A stretch of 64,000 nt of DNA from assembly GCF_030908215.1 (NCBI RefSeq), contig NZ_JAVFJK010000003.1, forward strand, positions 185,883 through 249,882, given 5' to 3'. The notes beneath the pieces were generated by a model. It was not told where the DNA came from. It worked only from the letters and a program-made list of their open reading frames with translations, and made no database searches. Below are positions 1 to 8,019 of this stretch, piece by piece. This DNA comes from Sinomonas sp. ASV486 (GTDB lineage Bacteria > Actinomycetota > Actinomycetes > Actinomycetales > Micrococcaceae). The position numbers and the translations under genes are program-made. Every line of letters starts with the position of its first letter. The stretch's first letter is position 1.

Positions 1-18
1 CAGGGCCTTGTTCTCCAT
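1..18 (-). CDS. 5' end of an unidentified gene running off the left edge
   Basis: Only six codons are visible (M-E-N-K-A-L), reading leftward from an ATG. The start is supported by a TAGCCT box ending 6 nt upstream, the same geometry seen at many genes here. It lies downstream of the DUF3159 gene on the same strand. The product cannot be identified from six residues. Confidence 0.3.
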
Positions 19-24
19 GCGTCG

Positions 25-30
25 AGGCTA
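25..30 (-). promoter_or_regulatory. TAGCCT -10 box of a leaderless start
   Basis: TANNNT box ending 6 nt before the ATG at 18. There is no Shine-Dalgarno sequence between them, so transcription would begin at or next to the start codon. Confidence 0.4.
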
Positions 31-79
31 GGTGCGCCGAGGTGGACCGGATAGGGCCAACTGGCCCGACCTCGCCGGA

Positions 80-817
80 TCAGTCCCCTTCCGGCCCCGG
101 TGCTCCGATCGGACGCGTGACGAGCCAGGCGACCCAGAGGCCGAGCGCGTACAGTGGCACGCCCATGAGCAGGCGCGTCGCGCCGAGGGCCGTGAGGCCG
201 GCGTCGCCCATGAAGTACAGCGGCATCTGAACGATGAGCCGAAGGCCGAGCACGGCGACCATGATCCATGTCCCCAGCCGGTACTGCCGTGCCCGGACCG
301 GATTCTGACGCCAGTGGAGGCCCTCATTGCGGAGGAACCCGAAGATGACCCCCATGAGCGGCCACTTGAGCAGGACCGATGCGACAAGGGCAACGATGTA
401 CGCCCCGTTGGTGAAGAAGCCGTAGAGATAGAAATTCTCGGCGCGGCCGGTGAAGAGCGCGAGAGCCGCGGAGACACCGATGCCGATGATCCCGGCGAAC
501 GCCTGGGTCGGCGGTGTCCTGCCCACGAGGCGCACGACGACGAACACGGCCGCCACCACGAGCGACAGCACGACGGCGAGCACGAGGTCCTGCGCGAGGG
601 TGAAGTATGCGAGGAAAACGAGTCCTGGCAGGATGCTCTCGAGCATGCCCCGCACCCCTCCGGCGCTGCGGAGGACGTCGATCCGCCCATCGTGGTGCCG
701 GTGCAGCCCCGCCTTGGCGGCGTATGCACCCGCGAGGTCCGCCGCGCTCGGGGTGCGCTCGCCCTGCTTCTGGTCTTCGCCGTCTGGGGCCTCGTGGCCG
801 CCATAGGGTGCGGTCAT
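80..817 (-). CDS. DUF3159 family membrane protein
   Basis: A 245-aa integral membrane protein with a hydrophilic N-terminus of about 45 residues (Q/G-rich, HRHHDGRID), followed by about six hydrophobic segments starting at the GMLESILPGLVF stretch. The pattern matches the actinobacterial DUF3159 family, whose biochemical role is unknown. The ATG at 817 is chosen because the open frame further upstream lies inside the OB-fold gene. Its start is 1 nt from the stop of the OB-fold gene, so the two are almost certainly cotranscribed with DUF3710. The conserved neighbourhood dut-DUF3710-OB-DUF3159 is typical of Actinobacteria. The family call is confident; function is not known. Confidence 0.85.
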   Translation of the reverse strand: MTAPYGGHEAPDGEDQKQGERTPSAADLAGAYAAKAGLHRHHDGRIDVLRSAGGVRGMLESILPGLVFLAYFTLAQDLVLAVVLSLVVAAVFVVVRLVGRTPPTQAFAGIIGIGVSAALALFTGRAENFYLYGFFTNGAYIVALVASVLLKWPLMGVIFGFLRNEGLHWRQNPVRARQYRLGTWIMVAVLGLRLIVQMPLYFMGDAGLTALGATRLLMGVPLYALGLWVAWLVTRPIGAPGPEGD

Positions 818-818
818 G

Positions 819-1136
819 TCAGTCCTCCTGGGCCAGGATCTCGTAGCGCGGGTTGTAGATGGTAGGCGTGCCGTGGAAGTGGGCCAGCATCCCGGAGAAG
901 CGGAGTCGGGTGCCCGCATTGACGCCGCTGACCCTGCGGCGCCCGAGCCACACAAGGCACAGCGCAGGGCCCCGCCCCGGCAGTGCCGACTCGTCCTCGA
1001 TGACGGCCGTGAGGCGCGGCGCGTCTCCCGCGGGCACGAACGTGAGGGACCGGACCACGCCCTGGCCCGCCACGAGGCCACGCTCGGGAAGTCCGCCGAA
1101 GCCCTCGAGCCGTATCGCGCCCGTGCGCTCAGCCAA
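819..1136 (-). CDS. OB-fold nucleic-acid-binding domain protein
   Basis: A small protein of about 105 aa whose body (GAIRLEGFGG... LPGRGPALCLVWLGRR... GTRLRFSGMLAHFHGTPTIYNPRYEIL) resembles a single OB fold of the RecG wedge / tRNA-anticodon type. The best start is a TTG at 1136 that overlaps the DUF3710 stop codon by 8 nt, with GGAG about 10 nt upstream; the frame is open further upstream but only within DUF3710. It sits between DUF3710 and DUF3159 with overlaps or 1-nt gaps, so it is an operon member. Nucleic-acid binding is inferred from the fold; no catalytic residues are present. Confidence 0.75.
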   Translation of the reverse strand: MAERTGAIRLEGFGGLPERGLVAGQGVVRSLTFVPAGDAPRLTAVIEDESALPGRGPALCLVWLGRRRVSGVNAGTRLRFSGMLAHFHGTPTIYNPRYEILAQED

Positions 1137-1863
1137 GATGGGTGATCTCCGGTCCCCGCTCCGGCGCCTGCGGCTGCTGCTGCGCCTGGGCGGTGTGACC
1201 GCGGCCGTTCTCGTGCGGGGCAGCCTCAACGGGGATGCGCAGTGGCAGGAGCTCACGCGGAGGAAGCGGTGACTCGCCACGGTCCACCACGACGTGGCGG
1301 AAGAGGTCCTCGAGCTCGGCGGAGCCTTCGCGGCTCTCGGCCGCCCGCCCGCCGATGACGCCGCGGAGGAACCAGCGCGGACCGTCGACGCCCATGAATC
1401 GGGCCGCGCGGTAGCTGCGGCCCTCCCCCGAGGCGTCTGCGGGGAGCCGGGCTACGAGCTCGGGGCCGAAGCTGCCCTCGGTCTCCTCGACGGTGCCGCC
1501 CTGGCTCTCGACCGACTGCGCGATCTGGGCGCGGATCTCGCCCCAGAGGCCCTCAGAGCGGGGAGCCGCGAATGCCTGGAGCTGGAGGCTCGATCCTGAG
1601 AGGTCCATGGTGACAGCGACAACTCGCTGCGTGGCCTCCTCGAGCTCGAGGCGCAGCTGGAGGCCATCGGTAGGCCGCACGAGAATGGAGCCGAGGTCGA
1701 CATACCCGCTCTCGGTGCTGGCTTCGCTCGCGTCGAAAGGCCCCTTCTGCGCGCGCCCGTAGCCGCTCTTGTCCGGCTCGGGACGCTTCTGGGCCGGCGT
1801 GCTGAGCACCGAAGCGTCCTCGGCCGTCAGCTTGGCGTTCTTGCCGCGTCCGAACAGTGCCAC
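1129..1863 (-). CDS. DUF3710 domain protein
   Basis: A 244-aa soluble protein beginning MALFGRGKNAK from a GTG start with AAGGAG five bases upstream. The conserved core (GYVDLGSILVRPTDGLQLRLE..., then SLQLQAFAAPRSEGLWGEIR and GVDGPRWFLRGVIGG) matches the actinobacterial DUF3710 family. The C-terminal tail is Q/P-rich and disordered-looking. The family has no established activity; its fixed position beside dut and an OB-fold gene hints at a nucleotide or DNA-metabolism role, but that is inference. Its stop overlaps the start of the next gene. Confidence 0.87.
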   Translation of the reverse strand: MALFGRGKNAKLTAEDASVLSTPAQKRPEPDKSGYGRAQKGPFDASEASTESGYVDLGSILVRPTDGLQLRLELEEATQRVVAVTMDLSGSSLQLQAFAAPRSEGLWGEIRAQIAQSVESQGGTVEETEGSFGPELVARLPADASGEGRSYRAARFMGVDGPRWFLRGVIGGRAAESREGSAELEDLFRHVVVDRGESPLPPRELLPLRIPVEAAPHENGRGHTAQAQQQPQAPERGPEITHLG

Positions 1864-1962
1864 ACAAACTCCTTAGTCTTGCCGGCAGTCTGGCCGGCCC
1901 CAGTCGTTGCCCGCCGCGGCCGGGCACTTGGATGTGCCGGGCACCCGCGCAGGACGCACCGG

Positions 1963-2508
1963 CTACTGGGCAGTGAATCCGCCGGTCGAACCGAAGCCCC
2001 CCGAGCCGCGCACGGATTCGGACAGTTCTTCGACGGGGACGAAGCGCGCATGCTCGACGCGCTGGATCACCATCTGTGCGATTCTATCGCCACGCCGGAG
2101 GGTGAGCGTGTGCGCGGCGTCGGTGTTCAGCAGCGTCACCGCGAGCTCGCCGCGGTATCCGGCGTCCACGGTACCCGGGGCGTTGACCACGGTGAGGCCG
2201 TGCTTCGTGGCGAGACCCGAGCGTGGGTGGATGAGGGCGACGAAGCCGAACGGGAGGGCGATGCTCACACCGGTCGGCACGAGGGCCCGCTCTCCAGGGG
2301 CCAGGGTGACGTCGACTCGGGCCCTGAGATCCGCACCGGCATCGCCCGGGTGCGCGTAGGATGGCGGCTCGATCCCGTCGTCGAGCATCTTGAGCTGGAC
2401 CTCGAGGGTCGGCTCCCAGACCGACGCGTCGCCGGAAATCCCATTGGAACCAGAAATCCGATGGGAACCGGAAATCCCCTCGGACACTGTCTGCTGCTGC
2501 GCACTCAC
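1963..2508 (-). CDS. dut: dUTP diphosphatase (dUTPase)
   Basis: Hydrolyses dUTP to dUMP and PPi, keeping uracil out of DNA and feeding dTMP synthesis. All five trimeric dUTPase motifs are present in order: HPGDAGADLR, HPRSGLATKHGL, NAPGTVDAGYRGE (catalytic Asp and Tyr), RGDRIAQMVIQ and the C-terminal Gly-rich RGSGGFGSTG arm that closes over the substrate. At 181 aa it is about 25 residues longer than usual because of an N-terminal extension holding three hexapeptide copies (GISGS-type). The GTG start at 2508 has TACAGT 6 nt upstream and no Shine-Dalgarno, suggesting a leaderless message. It heads a same-strand group with DUF3710 and its neighbours. Confidence 0.96.
   Translation of the reverse strand: MSAQQQTVSEGISGSHRISGSNGISGDASVWEPTLEVQLKMLDDGIEPPSYAHPGDAGADLRARVDVTLAPGERALVPTGVSIALPFGFVALIHPRSGLATKHGLTVVNAPGTVDAGYRGELAVTLLNTDAAHTLTLRRGDRIAQMVIQRVEHARFVPVEELSESVRGSGGFGSTGGFTAQ
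2435..2488. repeat. Three 18-bp in-frame tandem repeats in the 5' end of dut
   Basis: Units begin GAAATCC at 2435, 2453 and 2471. Read on the minus strand they encode three hexapeptides of the form (N/R/G)-(G/I)-I-S-G-S in the dUTPase N-terminal extension. The unit length is a multiple of three, so copy-number change keeps the frame. Confidence 0.75.
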
Positions 2509-2514
2509 CCGTCA

Positions 2515-2520
2515 ACTGTA
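2515..2520 (-). promoter_or_regulatory. TACAGT -10 box of dut (leaderless)
   Basis: Ends 6 nt before the GTG start of dut, and no ribosome binding site fits between them. Confidence 0.5.
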
Positions 2521-2582
2521 GCGGCCCTGCGCGCGAGGCCCGGTTTTGTCGCCACACCGCGGGGGGTGGAAAGCTTGGGACT

Positions 2583-3083
2583 ATGCCTGAAGCCACGACG
2601 CCCGCCCCCGCCGCGGGCACCGCCGACCCCGTTGTCTATTCAGAGAAGCTGTGGCCCGCCTGGTGGGTCTGGCTCGTGACCATCGGCGTCTCGGCGGCGG
2701 GTATCCTCGTGTTCGCGCCGATCAGCCTTGCTGCCGGCTACACAGCCGCCATGGTGCTCTTCGTCATTCTCGCGGGCGCCCTGATCGCCTCGACCCCAGC
2801 AGTCGTGGTCACCGCGAAGTCCTTCCGCGCCGGACGTGCGACCCTCCCACTCGCCGTCGCCGGTGATGCTGAGGCGTTCACGGGAGACGAGGCAACCGCT
2901 GAACGCGGCGTACGGCTCCACGGGCTCGCGTACCTCTGCATCCGCGGCTGGATCTCGTCCGTGGTGCGCCTCGAGCTCAACGACCCGGACGACCGCACGC
3001 CATACTGGCTCGTCTCGACCCGCCATCCGGCCCAGCTCGTGGCTGCGCTCACCGACCATCCCGGGCCGGCCGAGTCCGTCTGA
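2583..3083 (+). CDS. DUF3093 family membrane protein
   Basis: A 166-aa protein with two adjacent hydrophobic helices (residues about 25-75: WWVWLVTIGVSAAGILVF and MVLFVILAGALIAS) followed by a soluble C-terminal domain ending in the family signature PYWLVSTRHPAQLVAAL. The order and spacing match DUF3093, an actinobacterial family of unknown function. It is transcribed divergently from dut and ends just before a strong hairpin terminator. No catalytic motif is visible. Confidence 0.87.
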   Translation: MPEATTPAPAAGTADPVVYSEKLWPAWWVWLVTIGVSAAGILVFAPISLAAGYTAAMVLFVILAGALIASTPAVVVTAKSFRAGRATLPLAVAGDAEAFTGDEATAERGVRLHGLAYLCIRGWISSVVRLELNDPDDRTPYWLVSTRHPAQLVAALTDHPGPAESV

Positions 3084-3140
3084 CAGGACAACGGGTTGGC
3101 GGACGAGACCGTCAGAGGTGAAACTCCGTTCTGGAATGCA

Positions 3141-3176
3141 CGGTGGCCCCGGCGCGCTGTCGCGCCGGGGCCACCG
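3141..3176 (+). terminator. Rho-independent terminator, 16-bp perfect stem
   Basis: Two perfect 16-nt arms (3141-3156 and 3161-3176) around a CTGT loop, followed by a T-rich run (ATCTTCTGTTTT). It lies between convergent DUF3093 and DUF4193 and may serve both. Confidence 0.9.
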
Positions 3177-3207
3177 ATCTTCTGTTTTCCTTGCGCGCGC
3201 CGAGGGC

Positions 3208-3507
3208 TCAGCCCTCGCACTCCTTGCAGTACAGCAGGCCGTTCTTCTCCCGTGCAATCTGGGAGCGGTGACGGACGAGGAAGCACGAGGCGCACGTGAA
3301 TTCATCGGCCTGTGCCGGCAGCACACGCACGAGGAGTTCCTCGCCGGAGAGATCGGCGCCGGGCAGCTCATAGCTGTCCGCGGCCTCCGCCTCGTCCTCG
3401 TCCACCGAAGCGGACTGCTTGTCGGTGCGGCGGGACTTCAGCTCCTCGATGGAATCCTCGTTGAGCTCTTCCTCGTTCTTGCGCGGCGCATCGTAGTCGG
3501 TCGCCAT
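3208..3507 (-). CDS. DUF4193 zinc-ribbon protein
   Basis: A 99-aa acidic protein (MATDYDAPRKNEEELNEDSI...) ending in a treble-clef or zinc-ribbon module: CASC around residue 76, then CKEC at the end, with RHRSQIAREK between. This is the small DUF4193 family ubiquitous in Actinobacteria, whose role is unknown. It resembles transcription-associated zinc ribbons, but no interaction can be read from sequence. The ATG has only a weak GAAGAA element upstream. It is divergent from sepH, with a 297-bp intergenic region. Confidence 0.88.
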   Translation of the reverse strand: MATDYDAPRKNEEELNEDSIEELKSRRTDKQSASVDEDEAEAADSYELPGADLSGEELLVRVLPAQADEFTCASCFLVRHRSQIAREKNGLLYCKECEG

Positions 3508-3804
3508 AGTTCTTCGTTCACGCTCCGTAAAGCTAGCTAGTCACGTGGCATCCCACGTAGTCCACTCCAACGCACTCGGCCCCCATTTTGTGCCCAGTGA
3601 CGGGGGAGATTGTTCCCGATGCAGCCTCAAAACGCCACTCCGGCCCGGAATATTCCGTCCAGAACCACCGCGATGGGCCACGGGCACCTGCCTATTGGGG
3701 TCGAACATGCTTGGAAATTCGCGGCGCACCGCGTGCGCAGCCCGTGTTTTCCCCCGGCAAATGGCACAGTTCTACTCAGACTAAAAGCTAGCTGGAGGGC
3801 CTCA
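3508..3804. promoter_or_regulatory. Intergenic region between divergent DUF4193 and sepH
   Basis: Relatively AT-rich for this genome. It contains a short inverted repeat ACGTGG-N4-CCACGT at 3543-3558 and a GCTAGCT element near each end (3530-3540 and 3787-3793). Promoters for both genes should lie here, but I cannot place convincing -35/-10 pairs. An open frame through part of it (from 3610) is in phase with sepH but lacks a ribosome binding site and is treated as leader. Confidence 0.5.
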
Positions 3805-5238
3805 ATGCGGGAGCGAGCGCAGGATCAAGCGCAGGAACTGCGGCTCGTGGGTGTCCACGAGGACGGAGCCCACCTCCTCGTGAGCGCGGCGAACGGAGAT
3901 GTCTTCCGGCTCCCGCTCGACGAGGCGCTGCGCCGCGCCGTCTCCAGGCCCGCACCCCAGCGTCCAGCGACCGGCGATGGCGCCGGTATGACACCACGAC
4001 AGATTCAGGCCGAGATCCGGGGCGGGGCAACTGCCGAGGAGGTTGCGGTCTCGTCCGGCATCCCGCTCGCGCGCGTGCAGCGCTTCGAGGGGCCCGTCCT
4101 GGCGGAGCGCGAGCACGTGGCACGGCGCGCCCAAGGCGTCGAGGTGCCAGGGCGGCTCCCCACGCACGATGCCCTGCGCGGCCCCCAGGCCGATCGGCCC
4201 GCAACGCTCGGAGAGATGGCCGCCTACCGGCTCTCCCTCCACGGCGTGTCTGCGGACAGCGTCGAGTGGGACTCGTGGCGACGTCCCGACGGCCAATGGA
4301 CCGTGGTCGCGCGCTTCGAGCTGCCCGACGGCGCGCCGTCGTCCATCGGAGAAGAGCCGCCCGCGATGTGGACCTACCACCCCATCCACCGCACGGTGGC
4401 CAACGCCAATCGGTGGGCGCAGCAGCTCAGCGAACTCGAGCCCCTCGACGGCCCGGCCCCTCGGCGCCGCCTCGCAGCCGTGTCCGACAGGCCCTTCGAT
4501 GTCGAGGCACCGGAGGCCATGCGCCGCGCGGAGGCAGCCCTCCCGACGCCCCTTGACCGTGAGGCCGAGCTGCTGGACATGCTGCGTGCCCGGCGCGGGC
4601 AACGGCTCGGCGTCGACGAGGACGGCGACGATGCGCTCGCGCTCCTCCTCACGCATGGCATCCCGGCTGCGCATCCACGACCCTCCGACGCTGACGCCGC
4701 GGATGCTGACGACGACGCCGAGGTCACAGACGGGGCCGAGCGTCACGATCGCCCCACCCGACCGGGGAGCGCGGCGGACGACGACCGCGTTGCCGCGCCG
4801 CGCGGCGGGATCACGTCGCTGCTCTCACGCCTGAACCCTCGCGTGCACGAGGGAGACGACAGCCTCGGTCTCAAGCCGGGCATCAGCACGGCCACGCACG
4901 AGATCACCCTGGTCCCCTCTGCACATCCGCCAGGGCCCGATCACCAGTCAGACGGTCAGGAGCACACCTCGGGGGTGACCTCTCAAGGGGGCAGCTCCCC
5001 GGAGGACGCCCCCTACGCCGGCGCGCCGTCGAACTCGGAGTCCCGGCCCACGGAGTCCCGCGGCCCAGAGATCGGCCGCCCGGAATCAACGCAGGTGGCG
5101 TCCGGCAGCGCCGACTCAGCGCGGCCGGAGCCACGCCAGTCCGGTCCGGGCACGGAGGCGCCGCGGCGGTCCGGAAGGCCCAAGCGCTCCTCCGTCCCGA
5201 GCTGGGACGAGATCGTCTTCGGGACTAAGGGCGACTGA
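3805..5238 (+). CDS. sepH: Septation protein SepH
   Basis: A 477-aa cell-division protein. In Streptomyces and mycobacteria, SepH binds FtsZ and stimulates its assembly. The N-terminal domain (residues about 1-100, formerly DUF3071) has the expected opening QELRLVGVHEDGAHLLV and a helix-turn-helix-like stretch MTPRQIQAEIRGGATAEEVA-SGIPLARVQRFEGPV. A conserved middle region (SWRRPDGQWTVVARF..., then ANRWAQQLSELEP) follows, then a long low-complexity acidic and Pro/Ser-rich linker and a short conserved C-terminus RRSGRPKRSSVPSWDEIVFG. The ATG at 3805 is chosen because GGAGGG lies 5 nt upstream. It converges on tdk. Confidence 0.93.
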   Translation: MRERAQDQAQELRLVGVHEDGAHLLVSAANGDVFRLPLDEALRRAVSRPAPQRPATGDGAGMTPRQIQAEIRGGATAEEVAVSSGIPLARVQRFEGPVLAEREHVARRAQGVEVPGRLPTHDALRGPQADRPATLGEMAAYRLSLHGVSADSVEWDSWRRPDGQWTVVARFELPDGAPSSIGEEPPAMWTYHPIHRTVANANRWAQQLSELEPLDGPAPRRRLAAVSDRPFDVEAPEAMRRAEAALPTPLDREAELLDMLRARRGQRLGVDEDGDDALALLLTHGIPAAHPRPSDADAADADDDAEVTDGAERHDRPTRPGSAADDDRVAAPRGGITSLLSRLNPRVHEGDDSLGLKPGISTATHEITLVPSAHPPGPDHQSDGQEHTSGVTSQGGSSPEDAPYAGAPSNSESRPTESRGPEIGRPESTQVASGSADSARPEPRQSGPGTEAPRRSGRPKRSSVPSWDEIVFGTKGD

Positions 5239-5276
5239 CCCCGGCCGCGCGGGAAGCACCTACCTCGAGCGATCTG

Positions 5277-5963
5277 CTATTCACCGAACGGCAGGAGTTG
5301 CTCCCCCTCGCCCATGACGTCCGCCGTCGCGGCGGTGCGCCCGGCCATGTAGTGCCGGCGGCACAGGGTCTCGTAGCCGACCTCGACGGGCTGGCCTTGA
5401 GCCATCACGCCTGCGGGCGGAAGAGTGCCTCGGCCGGTGATATCCGCGACCACGACCTGCTCCCCCGTCCGGACCATCGTCCCGCCGACGGTGCGCGCGT
5501 TGTGGGTTGCCCGCCGACCGCACCAGCACAGCGTCGGCACCTGGAGGCTCTCGATCCTGTCGGCGAGCTCCACGAGCCGCTGCGAACCCTCGAACAGGCG
5601 CGCGCGGAAGTCGGTCCCGATCCCGAAGGCGTACACGTCCACCTCCAGCTCGTCCACGACTCGGGCAAGGTCGTCGACCTGCTCCGCGCGGTAGAACTGG
5701 GCTTCGTCGCAGATGAGGTAGTCCACCTCCTCCCCATGGGTTCGACGCCGGACCACCTCGTCCCAGAAGCTCGACGACGACGTGACCTCGATCGCGGGTG
5801 TCCTGAGGCCGAGTCGGCTCGTGATGGCGGCTTCCCCCGAACGGTCATGGCGCGTGAAGAGGAGGCCCAGACGGCCTCCCGCACGGTGGTTATAGTCCAT
5901 CTGGAGGGCCAGGGTCGACTTGCCGCTGTCCATCGTGCCGGTGAAGAAGACGAGCTCAGCCAC
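5277..5963 (-). CDS. tdk: Thymidine kinase
   Basis: Type II thymidine kinase that phosphorylates thymidine to dTMP in the salvage pathway. The P-loop GTMDSGKST lies near residue 9, the Walker B-like ICDEAQFY around residue 85 (catalytic Glu in DEAQ), and a zinc-binding lasso is formed by CWCGRRATHNAR and the later CRRHY. A length of 228 aa is normal. The start is a GTG at 5963 overlapping the end of the upstream phosphodiesterase gene by 8 nt; the frame upstream lies inside that gene. Translational coupling with the phosphodiesterase and DUF5998 is likely. Confidence 0.93.
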   Translation of the reverse strand: MAELVFFTGTMDSGKSTLALQMDYNHRAGGRLGLLFTRHDRSGEAAITSRLGLRTPAIEVTSSSSFWDEVVRRRTHGEEVDYLICDEAQFYRAEQVDDLARVVDELEVDVYAFGIGTDFRARLFEGSQRLVELADRIESLQVPTLCWCGRRATHNARTVGGTMVRTGEQVVVADITGRGTLPPAGVMAQGQPVEVGYETLCRRHYMAGRTAATADVMGEGEQLLPFGE

Positions 5964-7275
5964 GGCCCGAGCGCTTCCCCTGGACCCGTCCCCGTGCGCG
6001 GAACGCGATGAGCGGGACGTGTCTCTCGGCCTTCGTCCACGACCCGTGCTGGCCGACCATCTCGAACGCCTGAGGACGCACCCGGCGGCCGTCGTACAGG
6101 GCCACATCGCCATGCACGGCCACGATGAGGTCGCCGATCCGCGCGTGCACGCTCTCGGTCACCACCGGCCCGAACAGGCCGTGGTCGATGGCCTCCCGGC
6201 GTGTGAGGATCCAGGTCTGGTTCCCGAGTCGCTCGCGCCAGCGGGCAGCGACCGCGGCCACCGCGGCGTCGTACGCCGCATCGTCTTCCGCGGGGTGACC
6301 CGCGCCGCGGCCGTTCCGCGGCGGCTCGACGTGGAGGTGAACCATGCGGGGTTCCCCAGCGGTGTGCCGGACGCCCTCGGTCAGGGAGGGATCGGCGCCG
6401 ATGTCGAGTCGCCGCGAGGGAGCGATGTCCACCATCCCATGGTCGCCCACGACGAGGATGAGGGTCCCTGCAGGAAGTTGGGCATCGAGGCGCCGCAGGG
6501 ACGAGTCCACCTCCTCGAGGGCCACCGTCCATTCGGCGGAGGTCCAGCCGTACTGGTGACCGGCCTTGTCGAGCTCGTTCAGATAGAAGTACGCCAGCAT
6601 CCGCGGGTGCGCTGCCATAGCCTCGGCAGCCGCCGTCGTGCGCGCGTGGAGGCTCACCGCACCGATGAATTCACCGCCGCGCAGGGCCGCACGTGTCATG
6701 GGCGAGCCCTCGAACTGCGGCAGGCTCACCGTCGCAACGTGGATATCGGGATGGATCCGCTCGAAGATGGTGGGGCACGGCTGCCAGCGCTGAGGGTCGA
6801 CGTCGGGATCCCAGCCGTTGAGCTGGTTCACGACGCGGTCGAGGTGCGGAGCGTAGACGTCGTACCCCACCATGCCGTGCTGGCCGGGCGGGACGCCCGT
6901 GCCGAGGCTTGCCAGCGACGCCGCCGTGGTGCTCGGGAATGCCGCGTCCAGCGTCTCGGGGATGGCGCCCTGGCCTGCCGAGAGCTTCTCGCGCAGGAAG
7001 GGAGTATGGGCCGTCCGCTTGGACAGGAGGTTGCGGCCGAGACCGTCGACCATCACGAGGCAGATGCGCGAGGACGCGGGGATGGCCAGGGGGTTGGGAA
7101 ACCCCTGGGCGCCGAGCGCTGCGGCGCAGGACGGGAGGACATCGGCGATGGATCGCGAGCCGAAGGCGGGTGGCGGCGGCAGGGGCACAGCGCCGCTGGC
7201 CGCAGAGCCGGCCGCAGAAGCGGTTGGTGTGCTGGACGGGGTGCGGCTGGGCATCGAGTCGGAGGCTGCCGTCAT
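5956..7275 (-). CDS. Nucleotide pyrophosphatase/phosphodiesterase, alkaline phosphatase superfamily
   Basis: A 439-aa member of the type I phosphodiesterase/nucleotide pyrophosphatase family. A metal-binding Asp occurs in CLVMVDGLGRNLL, the catalytic Thr in PSTTAASLASLGTG, and further metal ligands in YLNELDKAGHQYG (Asp/His), VVGDHGM (Asp-His) and the C-terminal GQHGS. The first 45 residues are Ser/Ala/Pro-rich and disordered-looking, with no clear signal peptide. It starts immediately after the DUF5998 stop codon and overlaps tdk. The substrate cannot be set from sequence. Confidence 0.88.
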   Translation of the reverse strand: MTAASDSMPSRTPSSTPTASAAGSAASGAVPLPPPPAFGSRSIADVLPSCAAALGAQGFPNPLAIPASSRICLVMVDGLGRNLLSKRTAHTPFLREKLSAGQGAIPETLDAAFPSTTAASLASLGTGVPPGQHGMVGYDVYAPHLDRVVNQLNGWDPDVDPQRWQPCPTIFERIHPDIHVATVSLPQFEGSPMTRAALRGGEFIGAVSLHARTTAAAEAMAAHPRMLAYFYLNELDKAGHQYGWTSAEWTVALEEVDSSLRRLDAQLPAGTLILVVGDHGMVDIAPSRRLDIGADPSLTEGVRHTAGEPRMVHLHVEPPRNGRGAGHPAEDDAAYDAAVAAVAARWRERLGNQTWILTRREAIDHGLFGPVVTESVHARIGDLIVAVHGDVALYDGRRVRPQAFEMVGQHGSWTKAERHVPLIAFRARGRVQGKRSGRG

Positions 7276-7977
7276 CTAGCGGCCACCGTGGCCGCGCAGC
7301 GTCCTCGAGGCCAGGCCGGCGAGGCGGGGCCTCGTGGGTGCGGGTGGAAGCGGCCGCGAGCCCGTGCTCAGGGCGCGCAGCAGTCGGGCGAAGTGCTTCG
7401 CGGTGCCGACGGCGCGTGGGCCGTCGGCATCGGCGCTGATCCTCAGCACGAGGTCCTCCTGGGCCACGGTGCCGGTGTACCCGTGGTCGGCCTCGCACTG
7501 GGGGTCGCCGCATCCGGCGGGCACCATGTCGACGCGCTGGCCGCCGCTCCATGCGATGGCCAGGGTCACTTCGCTCACCGGGTCTCCGGCCGTGTACTCG
7601 GCAGGATCGGCATACACGTAGGACAGCACCACGGTGGCGATCTGGGCGACGGGGACTGACTCGGTGGACACCTGGGCGGCGACGCGGCTCCCCTTCTCGT
7701 CGAGGGGCGACTCGTCGACATGGGTGACGACGAGCATGTCATCCGTGAGCACGAGGACAGTCACATGGCGGCGGACCTCGGCACGTTCGAAGTGGGTCTC
7801 GAGGTGGCTCAGGTGGGCGACCGGCGTACGGCCGTCGAGGGCGTCCTCGACCACGTGGCCGACGAGCAGCGGGTAGAAGCCCGTCCTCTCGAGCGCCGCG
7901 GTCAGGGTCTCCCCCTCCCCCTGACTGCCGTGCTGGCCTGTGGGTGCGCCGGACGGGAAGTGGCTCATGGGTGCCAT
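7276..7977 (-). CDS. DUF5998 family protein
   Basis: A 233-aa soluble protein with the characteristic motifs ERTGFYPLLVGHVVEDAL, LETHFERAEVRRHVTVLVLT and GCGDPQCEADHGYTGT, matching the actinobacterial DUF5998 family of unknown function. The cysteine pair in CGDPQC and nearby His could bind metal, but this is speculation. A second Met three codons in (7968) is an equally good start; a GGGAGA element sits directly before the first ATG. Its stop abuts the start of the phosphodiesterase, indicating one operon with it and tdk. Confidence 0.82.
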   Translation of the reverse strand: MAPMSHFPSGAPTGQHGSQGEGETLTAALERTGFYPLLVGHVVEDALDGRTPVAHLSHLETHFERAEVRRHVTVLVLTDDMLVVTHVDESPLDEKGSRVAAQVSTESVPVAQIATVVLSYVYADPAEYTAGDPVSEVTLAIAWSGGQRVDMVPAGCGDPQCEADHGYTGTVAQEDLVLRISADADGPRAVGTAKHFARLLRALSTGSRPLPPAPTRPRLAGLASRTLRGHGGR

Positions 7978-8019
7978 TCTCCCAGAACGTTGCGGAACAG
8001 CTCAAAAGGAGCTGTCACG

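Noticed and set aside
54-67. GGGCCA-AC-TGGCCC hairpin downstream of the DUF3159 gene
   Set aside because: Six base pairs with a 2-nt loop and no T run is too weak to call a terminator.
3201-3217. Palindrome CGAGGGC-TCA-GCCCTCG with the DUF4193 stop in its loop
   Set aside because: Only 7 bp arms in very GC-rich sequence, and a far stronger terminator lies 25 bp away; likely coincidence.
3610-3804. 65-codon N-terminal extension of sepH
   Set aside because: No family similarity, and the ATG at 3805 has a strong GGAGGG ribosome binding site and gives the conserved SepH N-terminus.
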